From positions 109,935,847-109,999,846 of the forward strand of contig NC_133898.1 of assembly GCF_964199755.1 (NCBI RefSeq): a DNA stretch of 64,000 nucleotides. Direction: 5' to 3'. Shown here piece after piece: positions 1-11,914 of this stretch. The translations under genes were made by a program, and so were the position numbers. The stretch's first letter is position 1. The number at the start of each line of letters is the position of its first letter. This DNA is from Larus michahellis. Its lineage: Eukaryota; Chordata; Aves; Charadriiformes; Laridae. The notes beneath the pieces are model-generated. The model had not been told where the DNA came from. It made no database searches and saw nothing but the letters and a program-made list of their open reading frames with translations.

Positions 1-1085
1 TTGATATTTTCTTTGAAAATATAGTCATGAAAATGAGTCTTAGTCCCTGATTTGAAAATTTCTTTTTGCTTCCAGAAATTTAGCTTTGTTCATGGGCATT
101 TCATTTTTATGCTGTTTGAGATTTGGAAAGAATTTAATCAGTAGTAGAAGAGTGACTTATTTAAAGGTATAGAAATGAGTGCTGCCATTTGTGGTATTTT
201 ATACTTATCTGCTCAAAAGTCAGAGATGAGCAAAGTCATGTGTTCTCTCTGATGGAAAGTGAAGATTTGTTTGTATGATTTATTGTGCATTTGAGTGACA
301 TATCAAATACTATGAATATCTATCTAGTACTCAGAATTTCTGAAGGATGAAAAGGTAGAAAGAGTTAAAGTAATAGTTGAATAGGCTTTTTATTGTTGTT
401 GAGATATTTCATTCTTCAAAGAATATGTATTTTTGCATGCATGTTTGAGAGTTCTACTTTAGATGGTTAACTTAGTTACAGCTTCAGCAGTGGAGCAAAA
501 ATGATGCAGATTTCTAATTTTTAACAGGGTTCTATTTCACTGTTGAAATAGGTTCTTACTGAAAATAAGGTGAGATCAAGTGGATAGCGCAATTGGAGCC
601 CATTGGAAGGGAAGACTGATTATGTATTTATATAACTAAGTACTTTAACTGTTTGGTGGCTGATTGACAGCACTTCAGCTTTGCCATGTTTTGTTCCTAA
701 TCCTCCATATTTTGGATCAAAAAAATTTAGAAAATTTATTTTCCTGAGGTGGTTTTCAAGCTTGTATAACTGATTTGATTTTGGGGGGGTTTGGAATTGT
801 CCAAAAGTTTTTGTTAGCAGATAGGTAGTAATGTAAACACTTCAGGCAAATATTCATGATTCTCCAGTAAACATTAGTTGAAACTTGCCAGTGTGTAGGA
901 AGATTCGAAGATACAGATTATTTACTGCCATTTAAATTCTGTAGTTTTGCCTGGTCTTCTGTGATCGTGGATTGCTTATGGAACAGAATAAGAGAGCAGT
1001 GTGCTTACACAATATTCCTCCTATTTATTTTGATAAGTTACATCTTTTCATATAATGATATGCATTTCAAGAGACTGATGGATAG
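1..1085. other. ACP1 intron 1 sequence (partial)
   Basis: AT-rich intronic DNA upstream of the first visible ACP1 exon. I see no exon, RNA gene or recognisable repeat. ACP1 exon 1, which in other vertebrates encodes the N-terminus up to the start of the phosphate-binding loop, must lie left of the window edge. Confidence 0.6.
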
Positions 1086-1795
1086 TATAGAATCATAGAA
1101 TGATTTAGGTGGGAAGGGACCTTCAAAGATCATCTAGTCCAACCCCCCTGCCACAGGCGGGGACATCTTTCATTAGATTACATCGCTGAAAGCCCCATCC
1201 AGCCTGACCTTGAACACTTCTAGTGATGGGGCATCTACCACCTCTCTGGGCAACCTGTTCCAGTGTCTCACCGCCCTCATAGTAAAAAAAAATTCCTTCC
1301 TTATGTCCAATATAAATCTACCCTCTTTCAGTTTAAAACCATTACCCCTTGTCACTACAGCCCCCTTTATATACAGAAAGGCCACAATAAGGTCTCCCCA
1401 GTCATTCTTTTCTCCAGGCTGCGCAACCCCAGTTCTCACTCAGAGGTGTTCCATGCCTCTGATCATCTTCATGGCCCTCCTCTGGACGTGCTCCAACAAG
1501 TCCATATCTTTCCTGTGCTGGGGACCCTAGAGCTGGACACAGTGCTTCAGGTGGGGGTCTCGAGAGTGGAGCAGAGGGACAGAATCACCTCCCTTAAGCT
1601 GCTGGCCACGCTTCTTCTGATGCACCCCAGGATACGGTTGGCTTTCTGGGTTGCAAGTGCACGCTGCCAGCTCATATCCGGTTTTTCACCGACCGGTATC
1701 TCCAAGTCCTTCCCGGCAGGGCAGCTCTCAATCCCTTCAGCCCCCAGCCTGTGTTGATACTGGAGACGGCCCCATCCCAGGTGCAGAACTCTGGG
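1086..1795 (-). mobile_element. CR1 LINE 3' fragment, antisense in ACP1 intron 1
   Basis: The left end carries the CR1 3' tail in antisense (AATCATAGAATGA followed by a TGGGAAGGGACC-like stretch). Minus-strand frames then give the conserved C-terminal reverse transcriptase signature ([23 protein letters not shown]) and further upstream VLHLG and ILGCIR. The copy is 5'-truncated, frame-broken and diverged. Its 3' UTR-like segment (CACAGGCGGGGACATC region) differs from the other CR1 copies in the window, so it belongs to a separate subfamily. Its right end is about 165 bp before the ACP1 exon 2 acceptor. Boundaries are approximate. Confidence 0.93.
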
Positions 1796-1960
1796 TTTCC
1801 ACCCTTGCAGAATCTCTTGGGTTATAACAACATAAGCAATCCACATTTTACCTAAGTAAATAAAAATCTTTAATCTGATCTGTGCTGACAAATCCACACA
1901 ATTATTGATTTGTTTGTTTTTAATCATCTGAAATTGCACTTTAATCTCCTGTTTCTATAG

Positions 1961-2034
1961 GAAACATTTGTCGCTCTCCAATAGCTGAAGCAGTTTTCAG
2001 AAAACTTGTAACTGATGAAAAACTTGAAAGTAAG
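1961..2034 (+). CDS. ACP1: ACP1 exon 2
   Basis: The acceptor TTTCTATAG precedes 1961 and the donor AAG|GTAAGC follows 2034. The exon completes a split glycine codon (GA) and then reads [20 protein letters not shown], including the arginine and serine of the P-loop. It ends on a codon boundary, so either 114-bp alternative exon can follow without a frame change. Confidence 0.96.
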
Positions 2035-5000
2035 GTAAGCTATTTATTTCTGTTCCTGCCTAAGAAATAACTGTTTCATAGCCAGTTAGCAGAAATACAA
2101 GCAGTGAGAAAGGAAACATAAAAATATAAATTTGTTTTTCTGTAGTGGAGGATAGACAGTGCAGCGACATCTACCTATGAAATAGGAAGCCCTCCTGACT
2201 ATCGAGGACAGACTTGCATGAAGAAGCATGGCATTACCATGAATCATATTGCCAGGCAGGTACTGTACTTTAATTTTCTTTAAATATGTGTATGTATTTG
2301 TTTTGTTGTTACAGTGGATGACAGACAGTGCTGCTGTTTCAGACTGGAACGTGGGGCGCTCCCCAGATGCAAGGGCTTTAAGCTGTCTAAGAAATCATGG
2401 CATTGAGACAGCACATAAAGCACGGCAGGTAGAAGAGAGTATATTTTCTTTCTTATTCATACCCATGCTTTGTTTAGACCTAACCATCACAATCACAGAA
2501 GTAATTTGACCAATGCATGGTTAAGCATCAAGTAATAAATACTATGTGCAGTTTTTCAAAGGACTCCAAAGTGGCCGAACTCTTCTAGTTGAGGTTAGTG
2601 AGTTTCTTGTTGTTAAGCTTCATTGGAAGTATAACTAGGAAGCATTGGAGCAGTTTTTGCATTATAGAAGAATCCTGCCTTCAAATATTTAGTATTTTGG
2701 GCATTTTTATGAAACTTTTTTGTAATACTTTTTAAAAATGGACTTATTTAGTAATCTGTGGTGCTTCTTTCAGCAAGGCATTGTAATACCTGTTCACCCA
2801 TCACAGAAAGCTTCTGCTCTTGCATGAAGATCTTTTTAAAAGATTTAGAGTGCTAAATAAGAACAAAGGCACTCAAACCTAAGATTAGTAGCACGGTTGG
2901 TGGTAACTTCGTCGAAAAACATATCCTTGAAGCATTCTTAAGTCAGAGACAGGTTTGTCACTTGGTGAAATCCTCTTAAGTTTTACCAAAATTAATCTTG
3001 GTTTTCGTTAACAAAAGGACATTTATTTCCATGTTGTATTCCAGAGAGATCGGAGGTAAATAAATGTGTCTGCATCTATTTAAATCATTCAGACACTCAA
3101 ATAAATGCACATAACTTACTTCAGTTAACTATTCTCTGGATATAAGATATTCCTTTAGGGCTTGACCTTTACTTAGCCTGAGTTTATGCCACTAGTTCTT
3201 GTACTGACAAAAAGATCAAGTAGTCTTGTTATTATCTTCCATTTCTGTTCCCTTCAGAATTTTACTAGACCTTACTGAGGTCATACTTACTTTTTTCACT
3301 TTCAAAGACTACATGTTTAGTTTTTTAACTTTGTAAAATAAATTCTCTCAATTAGTGAGTTGCCCTCTGCTGACCTCTCCTGATGCTAATCTCTGTTATA
3401 TAATAAGACAAACGGACTGAGCACAACATCGTTTCAGATTTTCAATGTTTTACTATTAGAATAATTACTAGAAAAAGTCTGTTATGATCTTTTCCTCTTA
3501 CAAGTTCTGGACTTACTATTTATCAGTGCTTACAAACAGCATTATTTATCATTATACAAGCTAAATGGTACTGAAATTAATCAGTCAGTGTTTCAGTCAC
3601 AGTAGTGTAACGTGTCTGTATTCTTAAAAGATAAGCCTTGGAAACTCGAGAACTGTTATTGGTATTACTAGAGTGGTTTTTGAGCAGTTAAACTGAAGCA
3701 AAGCATCCAAAACCAGTTGATTCTCTGCCTTGAAACAAATCTGTGTATTCTCCTTTGGCAGAGGAGGAATAAAAACACTTCAATGAAGACATTTGCTTAT
3801 ACGTTCTGGCAAAGGAAGAGATTTTTAAAGCAGAAGAGCCTAAAATGTTACATATACAGGGAGAGGAAATTAACAAGAATGAGACTATAAAATGAAAGTC
3901 TTAACAGGATGAAAATTTGTCTAAAACATCCCAGTACAAGCAGGTTTTTTCATAAAGAAAATTTTCAAATCCCTGAACTACAAATAACTGTTGATTTTGC
4001 ACTGATGTTAACTATGTAACTTGAATATTTTTTTTCAAACTTCTGTTGAATGGTCTCTGCTGATTCTCTGAAGTGTGGACCTGATATGGTCTTGTGGTAC
4101 TTTTGGGGAAGAGAGGGACTCGATAGTGTAGAATAGGACTTTTCAGAGTAGTCAGGTTAGTACAAGTGGAAGTGTATTTGTTTCACTATCGGAGACAAAC
4201 TGAAGGACAGAATTTTGTGTATGACTTGTTTCAGAGCAGATTAAGAAAGATTTAATACAGAAGCTGCAGAAATAGAGAGGAGGGATTTGTCTTCTGTTGC
4301 CTTTGAAATGCTGTCATAAGATGACTACCTCATGCAATTATCCTCTTCTCTCCTGTGGAAAACTGTTACCCACCCAGTGAAAGGCACTTTCTTTCATGTA
4401 ATTTTGTGCATAATTATGATAATCATGGATTGTATCTTTTTTTTTTATTCAAAACTGACATAAATGCTACAAGAATGATTTATGTAAGATAGAATGTTAA
4501 ATTGGTTACATCCTACCATCATATACAATGATGGCTTAAGTGAATTTTAAGTGAAAAGTGAAGTATAAAAATAAATGTATATATTTATATATAAAAATAA
4601 AGAGTTTGTTAACATTTTATTTGATGGTAGGTTGCTGTATGTTTATGCATCCATTGAAATTCTGTAAGCTCTTAGTCTTCATGCACAAAACAGATAGCTA
4701 TTAATCAGTTTCACTTTTATTCATGCTGAGGCCAGAATTTCTGTGACTCATGCTGTGCATTTGCCTTAAATATGAAATTGAGATTAGAGGAAGGTTGTAT
4801 TGAACGGCGCTTCACAGCTGGATAAATTTGAGGACTACTGTCTCTCTTTCTTTTGTTTTTAGACAGAGAAAAGGAGATTTCCCTTCTGTAAACAACGGGA
4901 AATGTTTAACAAATAAATTAGAAAGATGATGTGTTTCTCCATTGATAGTCTTTAATAATGGTCATGTGCATTTTAATGTAAAGTTACAGTTATCTGTGTA

Positions 5001-8000
5001 GTTCCATCCACAGTTGACTGCTTGAGCTCCATTTCTTTTATGTCATCAATTTCTTCCCCCAAAATAGAAGTTTTCATAGTTTTGAGGAATATCTTCAGTT
5101 TACTGGAGTTTGCTCCACTAGGCTTTTTGTATCTGATATTACTGTGGGGCTTAAGAGCACAAGCCAACCAGCAGTCTTGGGTTTTTTTGGCTGCATTTCC
5201 AACTGTGTTAGTGCTGGTTTATAGGGCAGTAACTGTCAAGTTGTCAAGTACACAGAGAGAGTGGGAAGTGGGACAGGTGTGTTTTACTTTTCACTGTTTT
5301 TTATTTTATTCTTGCATATGTCTGTGCTACAAAGAAATCTATGCCCACGTATTTTCATAGGGGCCACTGTTTAGCTGTGTAGAGCAATCAGAAGCAGCTT
5401 GTAGAGGTACTGCTTAGAGTTGCCAGGAAAACAGAGCTATTTCCACTGCAAAAATATTTTCATAGGTCAAAGGCACTGCATGAATACAGCAAATATTTTT
5501 ACAGTGAAAATAAACAAGTCTGCATTTGTTTTCACCATTAACCCTTTCTTTTCAAATGCTTCCCCCACCCTGCTTCTCCTTGTGTGGAATGTTTCATTTA
5601 TGGCTTTAGTCTCGTGATAATTTCTGTAGGTCTCTTCTTACTCTCTGGTATGGGAGCTTAATCAGTATCTATTTGCTGTTTGCACAGAAAATAAGTGGGT
5701 GTTTTGCTATCTAAAACTCTTTTTTAATATGTAAATAATTTTTACAAGTTAAAACTCTGACTTAGAGGATAATGTGTTTTGCCATTTTGTCTTGTTCACT
5801 TGCTTGGTCGCTTCTCTAGGCCATACTTCCCAGAGACGCCTGCCAGAAAAAAACTGTATTGAATGAACTTTCCAAGTTTCTTGGTTATGATACTACACAT
5901 AAGACTATGCGTGAAATGCAGTCTTAATGTAAACTCATTATAGATTTTATTCCATTTATTCATCCTCATTATGGATGCTTGGTTCAGCTATCTTATACTA
6001 GCATACTGTTCATTGTGGTCATGGTCTGGGAAGATTTTACCCTAAAAATAAGGCTTAAGTGTAAACAAAAATATAATTATACTGGTAAAAATCTGCAGCC
6101 ATCCTTATTCCAATACAGATAACATTAGTACTGAAGTTAGTGGTTTATCTGCAATGTTTGCCTACCTGACTCTGAACTTGGATCCCTGAATTTAGTTAAT
6201 ATTCATGTTCGGGAGTCAGTAAGCTACAGGAAAGAAAAAGAACAGATAGTATGATGGTAGGAAGATGTACATTAAATCCCAGATTTTTTTCCACATCATA
6301 CCATAAATTTTGTGAACTTACATGGCCTAAAATACTGTGAATGCGTTTGTCTTTAAGAGATTATAACTCATATCATCATACTTCAGCTTTGAATTTCATT
6401 TGGTATCTCTTTCTGTGTAGTGACAAATTTCTAGATTGGAAGTATTGCAACTGATTCCAGGGTACCTACATTTTTGTTTTCCTATCAATAAAGTAATTTG
6501 TGTACACTTTTATTGCATGGCTTCCACGACTGGAAACCTGCCTTAGTTTTAGTAATTGGAAAACATTAGAAATGTCATTTGTAATGGTGTTCTAAGTTGA
6601 TGCATGAGATGTTTTAAAAAAAAAAAAAGGTATTAGTAAAATTGCTACCTTGTTTTTTTTGTGGAAAACTTGCAGAAGTGGATAAATAATCATGGCAAAG
6701 TAATTTTAAAATGCCTTAAGGTACTGTAAAAGTTGAAAGTACGCAGTTGTATTCTTTCCACCTGTCTCTCTCTAAATAAATCAGAACTACAACATTTGAA
6801 AATACTTTTTTTCCACTTTTTATAAATCAAGCACAGTTTGTAGGCTAAAGCACATATCTTTAATTCTAGGTTACTAAGGAGGATTTCCAGACCTTTGATT
6901 ATATACTTTGTATGGATGAGAGCAATCTAAGGTAACGTATGAAGAAATGGAACAAATTCATATGTATACTTGTAGTGATGTCTCAAAAGTAATTTTAAAG
7001 ACAGATGTCATGCTTTACTGCTTAGTTTGTCTTGGATTTTTTGGGTTTGAGTTTTGGTTTGTTTTTTTTTTTGTATGTGCGTGTGAATAATATCCTAACA
7101 GATGAGTTCTTCACTTCTAAGTTTAATGAGCTAGAACTCAGTGGTTTATTTGTGTGTTACATGCCACTCCAGGATTAAGGATATGGCAATTCAGTATACT
7201 TCGTGCTGTAGATGTGCAGCTGGTGCAGATACAGTTAAGAATGAGGACATACTGTCTTGATCAAAGTGATGTGTTTTTCTAATTGCATGAGATCTAAAAG
7301 ACACTGTGGAAACTTGGAAGGGATTAACTGTGGTGTGGGGTTTTTTGTTTTGTTTTGTTTTTTCCTTTTTTAATAGAAATAGAGTGAGCTCTGAAATAAG
7401 TAAAGTTGTTAGCTGGGGGAAATCTTGTTTGTTACTGTTAGCCATGTTCTAATTAGGTCTGTCTTTGAGACAATTTACACTTCAGAAAGATATGGTGAAG
7501 TAGCTGCCTAGTATGAAAATTTGGATATCATTGGCAAAATTTCTACGTAATTACATACATATTGATGATTGGGGTTAAGGGGCTGAGCATCAATAAACTA
7601 CAAGTGTCAAAGTGCTTGTAAGGATTATTGCTTGTAAAGTTAGTTTAAAAAAAACCAAATAAATAACCCCCAAATACCCCAACCAACAGCAAAACAAAAC
7701 CCAAATAAAACTGTTAGTTGCACATAAAGACTTTTATAAGCAGCACCAGTTAACCGAAATAAGTATTGTTTTGTTGAATTTTCTAGAATGTATTGAATGA
7801 CCTCTTACACAGCCTGCACGAATGAAGGGTATATAGCCCTTGGCTTCGTTGCAGCGTGTCAGGCAAAGATGTGACTGGGCTTACTTCTATTTTCACTTGA
7901 ATTCTTAAATGGAAGCTTACTTCTGTATTAACAACATATATGATACAAGCTGTAGAGCAGAAGAAACGTCACAACTATAACAGGGATATTGCTACTGTTA

Positions 8001-11000
8001 TACTTAAGTTTCACCTTACACTTGCACCCAGTTCAACCATTTTCCCTGGGCATGCCCATTCGTAGCACTGGGAGGGCAAACTGATTCTGGGTGTTGATGG
8101 AGTGCCTGTCATATCAGAAATGGAAGATTTGGGACATCCCTTTTCCTTCCAGAGCCACCTGGCCCCCTCTTGTTTATTAAGTGGTATGCGAGAAGCCTTG
8201 AAGGAAATCATTAGACTTTTTTTAATAATAAAAAGCTAGAGAATTTATTGCAAATCTGTAAATTTAAGCAATAACTTCTTAGTTGAAACAGAAGTCCTGA
8301 TTTTATTCAAGGAAAAACAGTGTTGTGGCCTTACTGCTATTTCTAAACTATCTGAAATTAATTTCTTAATCAGAATTCACTAATAATTAGAATTTAAATT
8401 CTTAAAACTGATTATACTTATCACTGTAAGTATTTACAGGGGTTTTTGCCTTTTTTTTTTTTAACGCTGCCTAAGTAAAATGATGATTTGGTATGCAGAT
8501 GTGAAATATCAAAAGAATTTAGTATGTTCTGGCTGTTTGGCATTGTGAAAATCTTAGTACTGAGCTGCTTGTAATCTGAAGATGATGAGAGGTACATTTT
8601 AACTGCATTTGGGATAATGGACAGCCATTTGTAAGTAGATGGGGAAAATACCATCTCAAAACCAGTATGTTTTATCAATGGGAGGCAGTGTAGAAGAAAG
8701 AAGATGTGACAACTGCTGAAATGTTGTAGTATCATAGAATCATAGAATTGTTGAGGTTGGAAGGGACCTTTAAGATCATCGAGTCCAACCTTTAGCCTAC
8801 CCTGACAAGAGCCACTTCTAAACCATGTCCCTAAGTGCCCCATCTACCCTTTTTTTAAACACCTCCAGGGATGGTGAATCCACCACCTCCCTGGGCAGCC
8901 TATTCCAATGTTTAATAACCCTTTCAGTGAAAAAATGTCTCCTAATATCTAATCTAAACCTCCCCTGACGTAACTTGAACCCGTTTCCCCTCGTCCTATC
9001 ACTTGTCACCAGGGAGAAGAGGTCAGCCCCCATCTCTCTACAACCTCCTTTCAGGTAGTTGTAGAGGGTGATAAGGTCTCCCCTCAGCCTCCTCTTTTCC
9101 AGGCTAAACAACCCCAGCTCCCTCAGTCGTTCTTCATAAGGTTTGTCCTCCAGACCCCTCACCAGCTTTGTAGCCCTTCTCTGGACACGCTCCAACACCT
9201 CAATGTCCCTCTTGTAGCGAGGGGCCCAAAACTGAACGCAGTACTCGAGGTGGGGCCTCACCAGTGCCGAGTACAGGGGGATGATCACTTCCCTAGTCCA
9301 GCTCACCACACTATTCCTGATACAGGCTAGGATGCTGTTGGCCTTCTTGGCCACCTGGGCACACTGCTGGCTCATATTCAGCTGGCAGTCCACCAACACT
9401 CCCAAGTCCTTTTCTGTCGAGCTGCTTTCAAGCCACTCTGCCCCAATCCTGTAGCGCTGCATGGGGTTGTTGTGTCCCAAGTGCAGGACCCGGCATTTGG
9501 CCTTGTTGAACCTCATACCATTGGTCTCAGCCCATCGGTCCAGCCTGTCCAGATCCCTCTGCAGAGCCAACCTACCCTCAAGCAGATCAACACGCCCGCC
9601 CAGCTTAGTGTCATCTGCGAACTTACTGAGGGTGCATTCGATCCCTTCATCCAGATCATTGATAAAGATATTAAAGAGAACCGGCCCCAGCACCGAACCC
9701 TGGGGGACACCACTTGTGACTGGACACAACTGGATTTAACTCCATTTACCACCACTCTCTGGGCACGGCCATCCAGCCGGTTTTTTACCCAGCGAAGAGT
9801 ACACCTGTCCAGGCCATGAGCAGCCAGTTTCTCCAGGAGAATGCTGTGGGAAACAGTGTCAAAAGCTTTGCAAAAATCCAAGTAGATAACATCCACAGCT
9901 TTTCCCTCATCCACTAAGTGGGTCACCTTATCATAGAAGGATATTAGGTTTGATAGGCATGACCTGCCCTTCACAAACCCATGCTGACTGGGCCTGACCA
10001 CCCTGTTCTCCTGCATGTGCCGTGTAATGGCACTGAGGAGGATCTGTTCCATGACCTTCCCAGGCACCGAGGTCAGACTGACTGGCCTGTAGTTCCCCGG
10101 ATCCTCCTTCCGGCCCTTCTTGTGGATGGGTGTCACATTTGCTAACCTCCAGTCAGCTGGGACCTCCCCGGTTGTCCAGGACTGCTCATAAATGATGCAA
10201 AGTGGCCTGGCGAGCACTTCCGCCAGCTCTTTCAATACCCTTGGGTGGATCCCATCCGGCCCCATAGATTTGTGCACCTCCAGGTGCTGAAGCAGGTCCC
10301 TCACCATTTCCCTTATGTCAAGGGGAGGACAGGTCTTGCTCACCAATTTACTATTTGCTGTTAATTGAATGTAGTAGGATTCACATGAGTTAGAGGCAGT
10401 GTTGAGACAATTTGCAGCATACCAATATAAAACACCAGTTTTGAACAGATGGCAGAAGCTTACTCATACTTCTGGGAAAATATCTAGATACTTTTCATTA
10501 TTTTTGTTTAATACAAGCTAAAGATAGATATTGAAAGTTCTAATGATTAATTTGCAGAAGAAGTTGATGAACTGACTGTTACGAAGTTCTGTTAAGCCTT
10601 AGGTCGAGTGCCTGACTGCTTGTTTATGCACTGAATTAAGTTTATGTTTATGTCCCCTATACTCAATCAAAAAAACCCCACATAACAAGAAAAAAACAAA
10701 AACAAGCAGCAGCATAGAGACTCCACAGAACTGATTAAATCCAGACGCATATTATTTTCCTGTTCTCTAGAAACAGTCATGAGCATCTCATGCTGATGCC
10801 AAAAACGTTCTGAAGAAAAATTCATGGGAAAATTTTATTTTCTTTTTTACAGAGATCTGAAAAGGAAAGGCAACCAAGTTAAAGACTGCAAGGCCAAAAT
10901 TGAACTACTTGGAAGTTATGATCCACAGAAACAACTTATCATTGAAGATCCATACTATGTATGTGTAAGAAATTCTTGGGGTGGCTTGATTAAAAATTGT

Positions 11001-11914
11001 GTACATATAGCATATAACATTTCCAGATCCCACAGTTAACATGTGACATATAACATGTTATACAAAGCCAAGTGTTAACATAGTTTTTTTTTAAATGACT
11101 TAACAAGACAATATAAATTATTGGGATAGGAAAGGAAAAACGTGTCTTTATGCTTATAACAATTATTTAAATTTAAATAATGCAATGCAGCTATATTTCC
11201 AATATTGGGTGAAGCCCTGGTTGGTCAGCGCCCTTGCAAAGAGGATGTAATCAGGGAAGATAAAGACCAAGACATGGTCAGAGAAGGTCAAAGAAGTTGA
11301 ATAATTTCAAGCCAAGAGCAATCAGTTAGATTAAGATTCTTCAGTTTAGGAAAGAGAAGTGGATGAAGATACAGTGGGGTTCTATAAAATCTTGATATCA
11401 TGGGAAAAGGTAAAGAATTGCTGTTCATTACCCAAGAAGTTGAGAAGATCAAATGGCATTAGCGGGAAGTGGGTTCAAAACAAAAAGACTTTTTTTTTTT
11501 TTTTTCCACACAGTGCTTCATAAAACTGTGAAACTCAACATGACAGGTTACTGTGAATGCATGGGGCGGGTGGGGCAAAGGCTTGTAAGGGCTCAAAAAG
11601 TGAATGGAGGGAGTATGTGAAGGAAAGTTCATCCAGGACTGTTGAGTACAAAGTCACAGTGTTTGGCTGTGGAAATTCCTGAGCTGCAAAAACTATCACC
11701 AAGTATTTGTACTGTTCTTACTCTTCCCTAATGTCAGCTATTTGCCATTACTTACAGCAGGAAACTACTTTGCAAAAATTTTTCATTTGAACCAATGTTA
11801 CTATTCTTACATTCTTTTTCCTCTGTTCTTTTCTAGGGGAATGAAAAGGACTTTGAAACTGTTTACGAGCAGTGTGTTAGATGCTGTAAAGCATTTTTGG
11901 AGAAACCTCATTAA
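1961..11914 (+). CDS. ACP1: ACP1, low-molecular-weight protein tyrosine phosphatase (5'-partial, spliced)
   Basis: Cytosolic low-molecular-weight phosphotyrosine phosphatase / acid phosphatase, hydrolysing phosphotyrosine through a cysteinyl-phosphate intermediate. Five coding blocks per transcript are joined by GT-AG introns: 1961-2034, then either 2146-2259 or 2315-2428, then 6870-6931, 10853-10958 and 11837-11914. Exon 2 opens with [13 protein letters not shown], the end of the CxxxxxR(S/T) phosphate-binding loop. The nucleophilic cysteine and the start codon are in exon 1, off the left edge. The general-acid aspartate region reads DPYY at the end of the 10853-10958 exon. The C-terminus is [11 protein letters not shown]. 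All junction phases agree, and if exon 1 has the usual length the protein would be 158 residues, the normal family size. The gene converges on ALKAL2. No disabling change is visible. Confidence 0.97.
2146..2259 (+). CDS. ACP1: ACP1 alternative exon 3a (fast-type isoform)
   Basis: The 114-bp exon is preceded by a pyrimidine tract and TGTAG and followed by CAG|GTACTG. Its 38 codons begin [14 protein letters not shown], contain PPDYRGQ and end HIARQ. This corresponds to the exon used in human isoform 1. It is phase 0 at both ends. It encodes the variable segment beside the active site that changes substrate preference between isoforms. Confidence 0.95.
2315..2428 (+). CDS. ACP1: ACP1 alternative exon 3b (slow-type isoform)
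   Basis: A second 114-bp, phase-0 exon is preceded by TTTTGTTGTTACAG and followed by CAG|GTAGAA. Its 38 codons begin [18 protein letters not shown] and end HKARQ, corresponding to the other classical isoform. It is a tandem duplicate of exon 3a (shared W..DSA, the GxxP spacing, HGI and the ARQ end). Only 55 nt separate the two exons. Confidence 0.95.
2429..6869. other. ACP1 intron before exon 6870-6931
   Basis: A 4.4-kb AT-rich intron. Short ORFs on both strands show no family resemblance and no codon-like structure. An AT-rich low-complexity patch lies near 4560-4605. I see no recognisable mobile element, RNA gene or exon here. Confidence 0.6.
6870..6931 (+). CDS. ACP1: ACP1 exon 4
   Basis: A 62-bp exon between TAATTCTAG and G|GTAACG. 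It reads [20 protein letters not shown] plus two bases of a split arginine codon (AG|A). The [11 protein letters not shown] segment is a hallmark of the family core. Confidence 0.96.
6932..8732. other. ACP1 intron, left of the CR1 insertion
   Basis: Intronic DNA with short T- and A-runs (around 7050-7075, 7340-7365 and 7650-7710). No exon or recognisable element was seen. Confidence 0.55.
8733..10347 (-). mobile_element. CR1 LINE, 5'-truncated, with most of the reverse transcriptase (antisense in ACP1)
   Basis: The 3' tail in antisense lies at 8731-8752. Reading leftwards on the minus strand from about 10346, a frame gives the reverse transcriptase blocks [47 protein letters not shown] and then, after a one-base frame slip near 9715-9730, [20 protein letters not shown], the catalytic [27 protein letters not shown] and the C-terminal [20 protein letters not shown]. 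Apart from that slip the frame stays open for about 1.5 kb, so the copy is comparatively young. Full-length CR1 is about 4.5 kb, so the endonuclease and ORF1 are missing. It sits in the ACP1 intron between 6931 and 10853, opposite to the gene. Confidence 0.96.
10853..10958 (+). CDS. ACP1: ACP1 exon 5
   Basis: The acceptor TCTTTTTTACAG and the donor TAT|GTATGT bound a 106-bp exon. It begins with the A that completes the split arginine, then reads [20 protein letters not shown] and continues to the DPYY end containing the general-acid aspartate. It ends in phase 0. Confidence 0.96.
11265..11640 (+). mobile_element. Ancient CR1/L3-like LINE 3' remnant
   Basis: A weakly conserved stretch reads like the 3' end of an old vertebrate CR1/L3-type element on the + strand: AGATTCTTCAGTTTAGGAAA, then a TCTATAAAATC segment, GTTCATTACCCAAG, a GGGTTCAAAACAAA segment, then a T-run followed by CACACAGTGCTTCATAAA. 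The order of these blocks matches the element. Individual bases are heavily diverged and no ORF survives. It lies in the last ACP1 intron, in the gene's orientation, about 200 bp before the final exon. Confidence 0.6.
11837..11914 (+). CDS. ACP1: ACP1 last coding exon
   Basis: The acceptor TTCTTTTCTAG precedes GGG AAT GAA. The 26 codons read [20 protein letters not shown], then LEKPH and TAA at 11912-11914. This is the expected C-terminus of the family. Confidence 0.96.
   Translation, partial: GNEKDFETVYEQCVRCCKAFLEKPH

Noticed and set aside
1210..1757. Plus-strand ORFs over the first CR1
   Set aside because: These are antisense shadows of the decayed CR1 reverse transcriptase. The same applies to + strand ORFs at 9461-9819, 45984-46582, 48743-49676 and 59812-60201.
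2249..2509. An 86-codon + strand ORF as an independent gene
   Set aside because: Its middle is ACP1 alternative exon 3b in the correct frame; the rest is intron read-through.
4560..4610. AT-rich patch with AATAAA words as an internal ACP1 poly(A) site
   Set aside because: Several overlapping A/T words occur by composition, with no G/T-rich downstream element and no terminal exon.
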